Positions 18,565 through 27,217 of a stretch of DNA of 64,000 nt are shown here, piece after piece. The DNA is taken from assembly GCF_014199205.1 (NCBI RefSeq), contig NZ_JACIJD010000013.1, positions 106,134 through 170,133 of the forward strand, written 5' to 3'. Below the pieces are notes generated by a model that saw nothing but the letters and a program-made list of their open reading frames with translations, did no database searches and was not told the DNA's origin. Position numbers and translations under genes: made by a program. This stretch comes from Muricoccus pecuniae (GTDB lineage: Bacteria; Pseudomonadota; Alphaproteobacteria; Acetobacterales; Acetobacteraceae). The stretch's first letter is position 1. Each line of letters starts with the position of its first letter.

Positions 18565-19901
18565 GCCCAGTGCCGGATGACGCGCCCAAGGGAATGGCGA
18601 TGATCAACGCCTTCGACCCCAGCCGCGCGGCGGGGCTGGGGGAGCGCGAGCGGGCGATGGTGGAGCGGCGCGGGCGCCTGCTCGGCCCGGCCTACCGGCT
18701 GTTCTACGAGCGCCCCGTCCACTTCGTGCGCGGGGAGGGCGCCTGGCTCTTCGACGCGGAGGGTAACCGCTACCTCGACTGCTACAACAACGTCGCCTCC
18801 CTCGGCCACGCGCATCCCCGCGTGGTGGAGGCGATCGCGCGGCAGGCGGCGCTGCTGAACACGCACACGCGCTACCTGCACGACACCGTGCTGGACCTCG
18901 CCGAGGCGCTGCTGGCCACGATGCCCGCCTCGCTGGGGCATGTGATGTTCACCTGCACGGGGTCGGAGGCGAACGACCTCGCGCTGCGGATCGCACGCGC
19001 CCATACGGGGGGCGAGGGAATCGTCGTCACCTCCCTCGCCTATCACGGGGTGACGGCCTCCCTGGCGGAACTCTCGCCCTCCCTCGGCGAGGGCGTGCCG
19101 CTCGGGCGCCACGTCGCGACGGTGGCGCCGCCCGATGCCTATCGCGGCGGCCCGGACATGCCCGCGCGCTTCGCAGCCGACATCGCCGCCGCCTTCGCCG
19201 GGCTGCGCCGCCACGGCATCCGCCCCTGCGCGCTGCTGGTGGACACGATGTTCACCTCCGACGGCGTCTTCCCCGACCCCGCCGGCCTCCTCGCCGTTGC
19301 GGCGGCGGCCGCGAGGGAGGCGGGCGCGCTGTTCATCGCCGATGAGGTGCAGCCCGGCTTCGGCCGCACCGGGACGATGTGGGGCTTCGCACGGCACGGG
19401 GTGGAGCCGGACATCGTCACCATGGGCAAGCCCATGGGCAACGGGCATCCCGTGGCGGGGCTGGCCATCCGGCCGGAGCTGCTGGAGCGCTTCGGGCGGA
19501 CGGTGCGGTACTTCAACACCTTCGGCGGCAACCCCGTCTCCGCCGCCGCCGGCCTCGCCGTGCTGGAGGTGCTGCGGGACGAGGGGCTGCCCGCCAATGC
19601 CGCGGCGGTGGGCGCGCATCTGATGGAGGGGCTGAGGGCGCTCGCCTCGCGCCACGCGATCATCGGCGACGTCCGCGGCGCCGGGCTCTCCATCGGCTGC
19701 GAGCTGGTGGGGGACCGCGGCACGCGCGAGCCCGCCACCGCGGAGACCGCGCGCATCGTCAACGCGCTGCGCGAGCGGCGCGTGCTAATCAGCGCCTCCG
19801 GCCCCGGCGCGAACATCCTTAAGATCCGCCCGCCCCTCTGCCTCACGCGCGATCAGGCGGACATCTTCCTCGGTGCGCTGGACGAGGTCCTGACGGGCTG
19901 A
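18561..19901 (+). CDS. Class III PLP-dependent aminotransferase / phospho-lyase
   Basis: A 446-aa fold-type I PLP enzyme. It shows YNNVASLGHAHPRVVEA, the PLP-phosphate site TGSEANDLALR, the pyridine-binding Asp in ADEVQPGFGRTG and the Schiff-base Lys in TMGKPMGNGHPVAG. Resemblance to AGXT2-like enzymes and coupling to the upstream kinase (ATGA overlap) favour a phospho-lyase acting on an O-phosphorylated amine, although a normal omega-transaminase is not excluded. ATG 18561 is preceded directly by GAAGG; ATG 18594 (MAMINAFDP) is an alternative with AAGGGA. Confidence 0.85.
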   Translation: MSPVPDDAPKGMAMINAFDPSRAAGLGERERAMVERRGRLLGPAYRLFYERPVHFVRGEGAWLFDAEGNRYLDCYNNVASLGHAHPRVVEAIARQAALLNTHTRYLHDTVLDLAEALLATMPASLGHVMFTCTGSEANDLALRIARAHTGGEGIVVTSLAYHGVTASLAELSPSLGEGVPLGRHVATVAPPDAYRGGPDMPARFAADIAAAFAGLRRHGIRPCALLVDTMFTSDGVFPDPAGLLAVAAAAAREAGALFIADEVQPGFGRTGTMWGFARHGVEPDIVTMGKPMGNGHPVAGLAIRPELLERFGRTVRYFNTFGGNPVSAAAGLAVLEVLRDEGLPANAAAVGAHLMEGLRALASRHAIIGDVRGAGLSIGCELVGDRGTREPATAETARIVNALRERRVLISASGPGANILKIRPPLCLTRDQADIFLGALDEVLTG

Positions 19902-19916
19902 GGCCCCACCTCAGCC
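19896..19916. terminator. Hairpin spanning both convergent stop codons
   Basis: GGCTGAGG (19896-19903) pairs with CCTCAGCC (19909-19916) around CCCCA. The aminotransferase TGA lies in the left arm and the crcB TGA in the right arm. No T-tract follows on either side. Confidence 0.5.
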
Positions 19917-20279
19917 GCCTCCGCCGCCCGCCGCATGCCCCGCCGCGACGGCGAGAAGGCAGAGCGCGACCGAGAGCGCCACGTTCCCCATCGCCGCCAG
20001 CACCCGCCCGGCCTGAAGCAGCTCAAGCGTCTGGAGGCTGAAGGAGGAGAAGGTGGTGAAGCCGCCGCAGATGCCGACCATGACGAAGGCGCGGAGATCG
20101 TCGCTCGTCCCCGCGCGCGCGGCGAAGAGCCCGATGACGAAGGAGCCGAGGACGTTGATCGCGATCGTGCCCAGGGGAAAGCCCGCCCCCGCCAGCCGCA
20201 GCGCCAGCGCCGACCCCCAGGCGCGCGCCACGCTGCCCAGCGCGCCGCCGAGGGCGATCAGCAGATAGGTTCTCGTCAT
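19911..20279 (-). CDS. crcB: Fluoride channel CrcB/Fluc
   Basis: CrcB proteins form dual-topology dimers that export fluoride through the inner membrane. The 122-aa protein has four membrane segments and the family motifs GGALGSVARAW, GTIAINVLGSFVIG (with the conserved Asn) and GICGGFTTFSSFS (Phe-box). A Gly-rich tail ends the protein. I saw no fluoride riboswitch in the 61 nt between it and glgX. Confidence 0.95.
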   Translation of the reverse strand: MTRTYLLIALGGALGSVARAWGSALALRLAGAGFPLGTIAINVLGSFVIGLFAARAGTSDDLRAFVMVGICGGFTTFSSFSLQTLELLQAGRVLAAMGNVALSVALCLLAVAAGHAAGGGGG

Positions 20280-20340
20280 GCGCCCCGCCCCGCCGGTCCG
20301 CCCGGTTTATCCGGGCGGCGGCGCGGCGCGGCAAGCCGCA

Positions 20341-22605
20341 TCAGCCCTCGGAAGGCGGGGCGAAGGGCGTCTCGGAGAGTTCCTGCAGGGCCTGGGTGGC
20401 CTGCTTCAGCGCGATGGACTGGCCCTTGTCCAGCTCCATGGTGAAGAGCAGGGCGGAGCGGCCGGTGACGAGATAGGTGTCGCCCATGCCGAACATCTCG
20501 ACATCGAGCCCGTTCGGCAGGTTCGTGTCCATCAGGCAGTGCCAGGCGGCGCCGCCCACCACCTCGGGCAGGGTGAAGGAGACGACGTCGTGATGCGCGT
20601 TCATCACGAGCAGCGCCGTCGCGTCCATGGCGGGGCGGTGGATGCCGGTAGCGCGCGCCCGGCCATCCAGCAGCATGCCGACGCACTTGGCGCTCGGATC
20701 GTCCCACTGCTCCGGCCGCATGGGCTGGCCGTCGGGCGAGATCCAGTCCACGTCGAGGACGTCCAGCTCCGCATTGTGCCGCCCCGTGAGGAAGCGCCCG
20801 CGGCGGAGGATGGGCAGCGCCTTGCGCAGCGCGATCACCTTGCGCGTGAACTCGATGAGCTGCTGGCCGCCCTCCGGGATGTTCGCCCAGTCGATCCAGT
20901 TCAGCTCGTTGTCCTGGCAGTAGGTGTTGTTGTTGCCCATCTGCGAGCGCGACAGCTCGTCGCCCGCCAGCAGCAGCGGCGTTCCCTGCGAGAACATCAT
21001 CGTGGCGATGAAATTCCGCTTCTGCCGCTCGCGCAGCGCGTTGATCTCGGGGTCCTCGGTCGGGCCCTCGGCGCCGCAGTTCCAGGAGTGGTTGTTGGAA
21101 TGGCCGTCGCGGTTGTCCTCGCCATTCGCGTCGTTGTGCTTGTCGTTGTAGGAGACGAGATCGTGCAGGCAGAAGCCGTCATGGGCGGTGACGAAGTTCA
21201 CCGATGACCAGGGCCGCCGGCCGCGCTTGTTGAAGGCGTCGCCGGATGCGGTGAGGCGCGTGGCGAGGCCGGGCAGCTTGCCCTCGTCGCCCTTCCAGTA
21301 TTCCCGCACGGTGTCGCGGAACTTGTCGTTCCACTCCGCCCAGCCGGGCGGGAAGCCGCCGACCTGATAGCCGCCGGGGCCGATGTCCCAGGGCTCGGCG
21401 ATGAGCTTCACCGAGGAGAGGATCGGATCCTGGCGGCAGGAATCGAGGAATCCGCCGCCCTCGTCGAAGCCGTAGGGCTCGCGGCCCAGGATGGTGGCGA
21501 GGTCGAAGCGGAAGCCATCCACGTGCATCTCCTGCACCCAGTAGCGCAGGCTGTCCGTCACCATCTGCAGCACGCGGGGATGGGAGAGGTTCACCGTGTT
21601 CCCGGTGCCCGTCTCGTTGATGTAGTAGCGCTTCTCGTCCGGCATGAGCCGGTAGTAGCTGGCGTTGTCGATGCCCTTGAAGGAGAGCGTCGGCCCGCGC
21701 TCATTGCCCTCGGCGGTGTGGTTGTAGACGACGTCGAGGATCACCTCGAGCCCCGCCGCGTGCAGGCGTGCGACCATCTCCTTGAACTCGCTGAGCGAGC
21801 CCGTGGCGGAGTAGCGCAGTTCGGGCGCGAAGAAGGAGATCGAGTTGTAGCCCCAGTAGTTGGCCAGCCCCTTGTCCGTGAGGTGCTGGTCCTGCACGAA
21901 GCCGTGGACGGGGAGCAGCTCCACCGAGGTGACGCCGAGCGCCTTGATGTAGTCCACCACCTCCTTCTGCCCGAGACCGGCATAGGTGCCGCGCAGCTCC
22001 TCCGGCACGCCCGGATGCAGCCTGGTGAAGCCCTTCACATGCGTCTCGTAGAAGATCGTCTCGCCCCAGGGCACGTTCGGTGGGCGGTCGTTGCCCCAGG
22101 TGAAGGCGGGGTCCACCACGCGGCACTTCGGCGTGTAGGGCGCACTGTCGCGCTCGTCGAAGGTGGTGTCGTCCCCGCTCTCCATCACGTAGCCGAAATG
22201 GGAGGGATGCCAGTTGAGCTGTCCCACCGTACCCTTGGCATAGGGGTCGAGCAGCAGCTTGTTCGCGTTGAAGCGGTGGCCGTTGGCGGGGTCGTAGGGC
22301 CCGTGGACGCGGTAGCCATAGACCGTGCCGGGGCGCGCATCCGGCAGGTAAACGTGGAACACCTCGTCCGTGTATTCCGGCAGGGTGATGCGCTCGATCT
22401 CGTTCTCGCCCGTGGCGTCGAACAGGCACAGCTCCACCTTCGTCGCATGCGCGGAGAAGAGGGCGAAGTTCACCCCCAGCCCGTCCCAGGTGGCGCCGAG
22501 CGGGAAGGGGCGCCCCTCGCTGATGCGTTGCTGGCGGCCATTGCCGTTGGTGGCCTGGGCGGTGGCGGGGCTGGCGCGGCCGGTCGTCGGCGTGCTGTCG
22601 GGCAT
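20341..22605 (-). CDS. glgX: Glycogen debranching enzyme GlgX
   Basis: GlgX hydrolyses alpha-1,6 branches of phosphorylase-trimmed glycogen in the cytosol. The roughly 754-aa protein has an N-terminal CBM48 (GATWDGLGVNFALFSAHATKVELCLFD) and a GH13 barrel with the nucleophile in DGFRFDLA, the acid/base Glu in LIAEPWDIG and the transition-state Asp in VTAHDGF, plus ETHVKGFT. ATG 22605 or GTG 22626 may be the start; neither has a strong ribosome site. No other glycogen genes are in the window. Confidence 0.95.
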   Translation of the reverse strand: MPDSTPTTGRASPATAQATNGNGRQQRISEGRPFPLGATWDGLGVNFALFSAHATKVELCLFDATGENEIERITLPEYTDEVFHVYLPDARPGTVYGYRVHGPYDPANGHRFNANKLLLDPYAKGTVGQLNWHPSHFGYVMESGDDTTFDERDSAPYTPKCRVVDPAFTWGNDRPPNVPWGETIFYETHVKGFTRLHPGVPEELRGTYAGLGQKEVVDYIKALGVTSVELLPVHGFVQDQHLTDKGLANYWGYNSISFFAPELRYSATGSLSEFKEMVARLHAAGLEVILDVVYNHTAEGNERGPTLSFKGIDNASYYRLMPDEKRYYINETGTGNTVNLSHPRVLQMVTDSLRYWVQEMHVDGFRFDLATILGREPYGFDEGGGFLDSCRQDPILSSVKLIAEPWDIGPGGYQVGGFPPGWAEWNDKFRDTVREYWKGDEGKLPGLATRLTASGDAFNKRGRRPWSSVNFVTAHDGFCLHDLVSYNDKHNDANGEDNRDGHSNNHSWNCGAEGPTEDPEINALRERQKRNFIATMMFSQGTPLLLAGDELSRSQMGNNNTYCQDNELNWIDWANIPEGGQQLIEFTRKVIALRKALPILRRGRFLTGRHNAELDVLDVDWISPDGQPMRPEQWDDPSAKCVGMLLDGRARATGIHRPAMDATALLVMNAHHDVVSFTLPEVVGGAAWHCLMDTNLPNGLDVEMFGMGDTYLVTGRSALLFTMELDKGQSIALKQATQALQELSETPFAPPSEG

Positions 22606-22751
22606 GGGTGGTGGCGGACCTGTCACGAAAGGGGTGCGTCCTCGCGCGGGCGAGAACCTTCCCCGCGCGGTTGAACCGCGCCACGGGGCCGGGGTTGCGG
22701 CAGGGGGCGGTCACGTCCGGGATGCGGGCCCCCTGACCGGGGGGGGGCGGA

Positions 22752-22788
22752 AACGAGAAGGGCCGGGGACGTTCCCGCCCCCGGCCCT
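22752..22788 (-). terminator. Terminator of the ketoglutarate-semialdehyde dehydrogenase gene
   Basis: AGGGCCGGGG-type arms (22759-22768 with 22779-22788, 10 bp) enclose a 10-nt loop. Read on the minus strand the stem is followed by TCTCGTTTCC, a moderately T-rich tail. It lies about 25 nt past the stop codon at 22813. Confidence 0.7.
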
Positions 22789-22812
22789 CCCCTCAACCCG
22801 ATAGGGCGCGGC

Positions 22813-24393
22813 TCACTCCTTGCCGAGCACCCCGTCGATGCGGCGCCACAGGCCCATGGGGTTGCCGTCGCGCAGCGCCGCCGGGAGCAGCGCCTCCGGC
22901 ATGTCCTGGTAGCAGACGGGGCGCAGGAAGCGCGCGATGGCGAGGCTGCCGACCGAGGTGGAGCGGCCATCGGCGGTGGAGGGGAAGGGGCCGCCATGCA
23001 CCATGGCGTGGCTCACCTCCACGCCCGTGGGATAGCCGTTCACCAGGATGCGGCCGACGCGGCGCTCCAGCACGGGGAGGAGCAGGCGGGCCATCTCCAG
23101 GTCGCCCTCCTCCATCTGGATGGTGGCCGTGAGCTGGCCCTCCAGCCCCTCGGCCACGCGCAGCATCGTCTCCACGTCGGGGCAGCGAATGACGAGGGAG
23201 GCGGCGCCGAAGACCTCCTCGGCGAGCGCCGGGTCGTCCATGAAATGGGCTGCCGTCGTCTCGAACAGCGCCGCCTCGCCCTGGGTGGAGGCGGTGGCGA
23301 TCTGGCCGGAGGCGACCTTGCGGACGCGGTTGTTGCCCGCGAGGTGCGAGACGCCGGTCTGGTAGGCGCTCAGGATGCCCGGCGTCAGCATCGTCTGGGC
23401 CGGGGCCCCGCCCAGCGCCTCGGTGGCGGAGGCGAGGAAGGTGTCGAGCTCGGGGCCCTCCACCGCCAGGACGAGGCCGGGATTGGTGCAGAACTGCCCG
23501 GCGCCGAGGGTCAGCGAGCCCACGAAGCCCTTGCCGATCGCGGCGGCGCGGCTGGCCATTGCCTTGGGCATCAGGAAGACGGGGTTGATGCTGCTCATCT
23601 CGGCATAGACGGGGATGGGCTCGGGGCGGGCAGCGGCGGTCTTCATCAGCGCCGTGCCGCCGGCGCGCGAGCCGGTGAAGCCCACGGCCTTGATGCGGGG
23701 ATCCGCCACCAGCCCCTGCCCGACCACCTGGCCGGAGCCGAAGAGCATGGAGAACACGCCCTCGGGCAGGCCGCAGGACTTCACCGCGGACTGGATGGCG
23801 CGGCCCACGAGCTCGGAGGTGCCGGGATGGGCGGAGTGGGCCTTCACCACCACGGGGCAGCCGGCGGCGAGTGCCGAGGCCGTGTCGCCGCCGCCGACCG
23901 AGAAGGCGAGGGGGAAGTTCGAGGCGCCGAACACCGCCACGGGGCCGAGCGGGATCAGCCGCATCCGCAGGTCCGGCCGGGGCAGGGGGGCGCGCTGCGG
24001 CAGGGCGGGGTCGATGCGCGCGGAGATCCAGGTGCCGTCCCGCACCTCCTGCGCGAAGAGGCGGAGCTGGCCGACGGTGCGGCCGCGCTCGCCCTCCAGC
24101 CGGGGGCGGGGCAGGCCGCTCTCGGCCATGGCGCGGGTGATCAGCTCGTCGCCGATGTCGAGGATGGCCTGGGCGCAAGCCTCCAGGAAGGCGGCGCGGG
24201 CCTCGGGGGTCGTCTCGCGATAGGTGTCGAAGGCGGCCCAGGCGAGGGCGCAGGCGCGGTCCACATCGGCCGGCGTGCCGCCGCCGAAGGCGGGCTCCAT
24301 GGGCTGGCCGGTCGCGGCCTCGATCGCGCGGATGGGCTTGTCGGTGCCACGTAGCGCGGTCGCGCCGATCAGCATCTCGCCGGCAATGGTCAT
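22813..24393 (-). CDS. 2-oxoglutarate-semialdehyde (2,5-dioxovalerate) dehydrogenase
   Basis: This 526-aa aldehyde dehydrogenase resembles the NADP-linked ketoglutarate-semialdehyde dehydrogenases that end non-phosphorylative pentose, glucarate and hydroxyproline pathways. The catalytic Cys is in [12 protein letters not shown] and the general base Glu in [45 protein letters not shown] forms the cofactor fold. An SMP-30 lactonase and a Gfo/Idh oxidoreductase lie within 2.6 kb, which fits an oxidative sugar route, though the strands differ and dehydratases are missing. Confidence 0.88.
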   Translation of the reverse strand: MTIAGEMLIGATALRGTDKPIRAIEAATGQPMEPAFGGGTPADVDRACALAWAAFDTYRETTPEARAAFLEACAQAILDIGDELITRAMAESGLPRPRLEGERGRTVGQLRLFAQEVRDGTWISARIDPALPQRAPLPRPDLRMRLIPLGPVAVFGASNFPLAFSVGGGDTASALAAGCPVVVKAHSAHPGTSELVGRAIQSAVKSCGLPEGVFSMLFGSGQVVGQGLVADPRIKAVGFTGSRAGGTALMKTAAARPEPIPVYAEMSSINPVFLMPKAMASRAAAIGKGFVGSLTLGAGQFCTNPGLVLAVEGPELDTFLASATEALGGAPAQTMLTPGILSAYQTGVSHLAGNNRVRKVASGQIATASTQGEAALFETTAAHFMDDPALAEEVFGAASLVIRCPDVETMLRVAEGLEGQLTATIQMEEGDLEMARLLLPVLERRVGRILVNGYPTGVEVSHAMVHGGPFPSTADGRSTSVGSLAIARFLRPVCYQDMPEALLPAALRDGNPMGLWRRIDGVLGKE

Positions 24394-24564
24394 GGAGGCC
24401 TCCTCAGAACGGGTGCGGCCCGCGGGGCCCGGCCGTTTCCGGCCGGGTTCGGGCGCGTCGCAGCCCTCATGGGACGGACCGCCGCCGCCTGTAAAGTGGC
24501 ACTCCGGTTGCGCCGCCCGCCTGGGGCCCCGCGAAGGGAGCCCGGGGCGGCAAGCCGCGCGGCC

Positions 24565-24780
24565 TCAGCGCCCCTCGTTCTCGGGCCCCGTGGTCTCCGC
24601 CTGGCCCTGCGGGGTGCCGGGTTCCGTCGGCGGCTCGCCGGAATCCTTCCCGAGCTCCTCCAGCTTCCGCTTCACCTTCTTGTCCTCCGCGGTCAGCGGC
24701 GCCGGCTCCAGCGGCGCCACGCCGGGGGGCACGGAGTCGCCGGGGTCGTGCCCGGGATCGTCCGGGTTCTGCTCGGTCAT
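24565..24780 (-). CDS. Small Pro/Glu-rich hypothetical protein, 71 aa
   Basis: A 71-aa acidic, proline-rich protein (MTEQNPDDPGHDPGDSVPP...) with a short charged helix TAEDKKVKRKLEELGKD in the middle and a disordered-looking tail. There is no signal peptide or membrane segment. A strong GGAGG lies 5 nt before ATG 24780, which supports translation. It sits between two sugar-acid genes, but its composition gives no function. I do not recognise the family. Confidence 0.65.
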   Translation of the reverse strand: MTEQNPDDPGHDPGDSVPPGVAPLEPAPLTAEDKKVKRKLEELGKDSGEPPTEPGTPQGQAETTGPENEGR

Positions 24781-24936
24781 GGCCGCCTCCGCTCCTGCAT
24801 CGATGAGAGAAGAGGAGCGCCCTCCGGCGCGGGCGGTTGCGCGGCGGCCCGCAACCCCGGGGCGACCGGGCGGGTTGCTGCGGGGAAAGCAGGGGAGGCC
24901 GACCATGCGCACCGAACGACGATGCCGAGGCCCCGC

Positions 24937-25821
24937 ATGAGCGGCCCGGAGCCCGCCGGTCCGCCCCGGCTCATCTGGCCCGCCGGCGCCGAGCTGGGCG
25001 AGGGCGCGCTGTGGGACGACCGCATCGCCCGGCTCTGGTGGGTGGACATCCGCGGGCGCCGCCTGCACCGGGCCGACGAGGCGGGGGGCAGCCGCGCCTC
25101 CTGGGACCTAGCGGAGGAGCCGGGCCACGCCGCCCTCACCGACGATCCCGCGCGGCTGATCCTCGGCCTTCGCTCCGGCCCGGGCCTCTTCGAGCCCGCG
25201 ACGGGCCGGCTGGAGCGGCTGGCCGCGCCGGAAGGGCACGACCCCTCCCGGCACCGGCTGAACGACGGCAAGGCGGACGCCGCCGGCCGCCTCTGGTTCT
25301 CCACCATGGAGGAGGGGGAGGAGGCGCCCGAGGGGGCGCTCCACCTGCTGCTCGGGCCGGGGAGGGCGCCGCGCGTGGCGGGGCCCTTCACCGTCGCGAA
25401 CGGCCCCGCCTTCTCCCCGGACGGGCGCACCCTCTATCTCGGCGACAGCCCCGCGCACACGGTCTTCGCCTACGCGATGAGGGATGGCCGACTGGGGGAA
25501 CGGCGCGAGTTCATCCGCTTCGCCGGGGACGACGGCTTCCCCGACGGCATGACGGTGGATGCCGAGGGCTGCCTCTGGGTCGCCCACTGGGATGGCGGCC
25601 GGGTCTCCCGCTTCGGCCCGGACGGCGCGCATCGCGGGAGCATCGCCCTGCCCGTGCCGAAGGTGACGAGCCTCGCCTTCGGCGGCGCCGACTTCCGCAC
25701 CCTGTTCATCACCACCGCCGGCGGCGAGGGGCGGGAGGACGAGGGGCCGGCGGGCGGGCTCTTCGCCGTGCGAACGGAGGTGGCCGGGCTGCCCGCGGGC
25801 CGGGTGCGGCCCGGCGGGTGA
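24937..25821 (+). CDS. SMP-30/gluconolactonase-like sugar lactonase
   Basis: A 294-aa six-bladed beta-propeller of the SMP-30/Cgr1 family. It shows the metal-ligand Glu in AELGEGALWDD, the RLNDGKADAAGRLWFSTM strand with Asn and Asp ligands, and GFPDGMTVDAEGCLWVAHWDGGRV with the catalytic Asp. It should open an aldonolactone (arabinono-, xylono- or galactono-type). ATG 24937 has GAGG 7 nt upstream; ATG 24922 is an in-frame alternative. It is divergent from the 71-aa gene and faces the Gfo/Idh gene across a repeat region. Confidence 0.88.
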   Translation: MSGPEPAGPPRLIWPAGAELGEGALWDDRIARLWWVDIRGRRLHRADEAGGSRASWDLAEEPGHAALTDDPARLILGLRSGPGLFEPATGRLERLAAPEGHDPSRHRLNDGKADAAGRLWFSTMEEGEEAPEGALHLLLGPGRAPRVAGPFTVANGPAFSPDGRTLYLGDSPAHTVFAYAMRDGRLGERREFIRFAGDDGFPDGMTVDAEGCLWVAHWDGGRVSRFGPDGAHRGSIALPVPKVTSLAFGGADFRTLFITTAGGEGREDEGPAGGLFAVRTEVAGLPAGRVRPGG

Positions 25822-25845
25822 TGCGGGCGGCCCGGCCTGCCTGAG

Positions 25846-25970
25846 GATGGGGCGGCCAGACCCACTGGAAGATGGGACGGCCAGGCCTGCTGGTGGGTGG
25901 GACGGCCAGGCCCGCCGGAAGACGGGGCCCTGGCCCGCCGTATGACGCGGGCGGCCCGGTCCGCCGGAGG
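25846..25970. repeat. Degenerate 25-bp tandem repeat
   Basis: About five 25-bp units begin at 25846, 25871, 25896, 25921 and 25946. The first three are clear, sharing GATGGGRCGGCCAGRCC and agreeing at roughly 19-20 of 25 positions; the last two are degenerate. A partial copy may precede them at 25823. The unit length is not a multiple of three and the array lies between two convergent stop codons, so it is non-coding. Confidence 0.7.
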
Positions 25971-25981
25971 GACCGGGCGGC

Positions 25982-26971
25982 TCAGCCCGCCGCCAGGATC
26001 GCCTCCACCACCTCCTGAACCTCCAGCGCCTCGCGCAGCGTGGCGAGGGAGTGGGGCTCGCCGCGCGTCATCGCCGCCGCCTTGTCGAGCTGCCCCTGGA
26101 GGACGAGGGGGCGCATGCGCTCGTTCGGCAGGGCGTCGGGGGCGGCGGCCCAGCCGCCGGGCCCCTCCCGCTCCGCGACCGACCAGTCCCGCAGGCGCAC
26201 CGCGCCGGCCGGGCCGCGCAGGGTCCAGGAATTCGTGTCGTCCCGCTCCGTCGTGCCGACGCCGCCGCGCAGGAGGACGGGGGTGCCGCCCGCGCTCAGC
26301 CGCGCCTCGATCGCCGTCTCCGCGCCCTCATCTCCGGGGAAGCGCGCCCGGGCGCTCTCCAGAGAGAGGGGGCCGAGCAGGCGGCGGGTGAGGAAGAGGA
26401 AATGGGACACCACCTCTCGCGTGAAGCCTCCCTCGGCGCGGCCGGACAGCCAGGCGGCGGCGTCGCGCTGCCAGGATCGGGGCCAGGTGGCGAAGGCGAC
26501 CTCGATCTCCAGTGAGGCGGGCATGCCCACCGCGCCCTCCCCGATCCAGTCCCGCAGCCCCGCCACGGCCGGGGAGGAGGCCATGGGGAAGTTCACCCCG
26601 GCCCGCGCGCCCGAGGCCTCCGCCCGCTCCACGAAGCGGCGCGCGGCGACGGTGTCGTGGGAGAGCGGCTTCTCCAGGAACACGGCCCGCCCGGCACCCA
26701 GCGCGGCCTCGGCCAGAGGGAGATGCGCCGCGGGCGGGGCGGCGATGTAGAGAAGGTCGCAGCCCGCGATCACCGCCTCGGCGCTCCCCGCCATCGACAG
26801 GTCGGGCGAGACCTCCTTCAGGCGCTCCGCGGCGGCGGGGGAGGGGTCCCAGATCCCGCTGAGCCGCACGGGCGGTGCGGGGTGGCCCAGCGCCGCGCGC
26901 AGCAGCCGCTCCCCCATGATGCCGAAGCCGATGATGCCCAACGCCACCGCGTCGCTCGCCGCTGATGCCAA
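25982..26971 (-). CDS. Gfo/Idh/MocA-family oxidoreductase
   Basis: A 329-aa NAD(P)-dependent sugar or inositol dehydrogenase-like protein. The N-terminal Rossmann motif is GIIGFGIMGERLL and the family motif EKPLSHD near residue 100 carries the catalytic Lys. The C-terminal half has the usual beta-sheet dimer domain. With the lactonase and ketoglutarate-semialdehyde dehydrogenase nearby it could be the first, sugar-oxidising step, but this is inference. The start is uncertain: TTG 26971 with AGGGGA about 10 nt upstream, or GTG 26947. Both flanks of the gene carry short tandem repeats. Confidence 0.82.
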   Translation of the reverse strand: MASAASDAVALGIIGFGIMGERLLRAALGHPAPPVRLSGIWDPSPAAAERLKEVSPDLSMAGSAEAVIAGCDLLYIAAPPAAHLPLAEAALGAGRAVFLEKPLSHDTVAARRFVERAEASGARAGVNFPMASSPAVAGLRDWIGEGAVGMPASLEIEVAFATWPRSWQRDAAAWLSGRAEGGFTREVVSHFLFLTRRLLGPLSLESARARFPGDEGAETAIEARLSAGGTPVLLRGGVGTTERDDTNSWTLRGPAGAVRLRDWSVAEREGPGGWAAAPDALPNERMRPLVLQGQLDKAAAMTRGEPHSLATLREALEVQEVVEAILAAG

Positions 26972-27024
26972 GGCCGTTGCGTCCCCTGTTCCGATCGCGG
27001 CGGACCATGGGGGAGAGGGGCGTG

Positions 27025-27190
27025 GGGCGCCAGCCCCCGGGGATATGCGGGCGCCAGCCCCCGGTGGATGAGGGCGCCAGCCCCCGGTGGATGAGGGCGC
27101 CAGCCCTCGGGGTAGGCCCGGGGTGGATGCGGGCGTCAGCGCCCGTTCAGATGCGGGGCCGCCCCGGGGTGGATGCGGCCGCCAGCCCCG
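27025..27190. repeat. 23-24-bp GC-rich tandem repeat
   Basis: The core GGGCGCCAGCCCCCGG recurs at 27025, 27049, 27072 and 27095 (the last with one change), spaced 24, 23 and 23 bp, with GGTGGATGAG between copies. Decayed copies continue at about 27131, 27154 and 27175. The core contains the palindrome GGCGCC. The array lies just upstream of the Gfo/Idh gene, between it and the end of the PAS gene. Confidence 0.8.
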
Positions 27191-27217
27191 GTGTCGTCGT
27201 TGGGGGCGAGGCGGCCC

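Noticed and set aside
20280..20340. Fluoride riboswitch before crcB
   Set aside because: The 61-nt gap has no match to the crcB motif or its pseudoknot.
27025..27190. Possible CRISPR array
   Set aside because: Repeats are contiguous 23-24-bp units with no unique spacers, and no cas genes are near.
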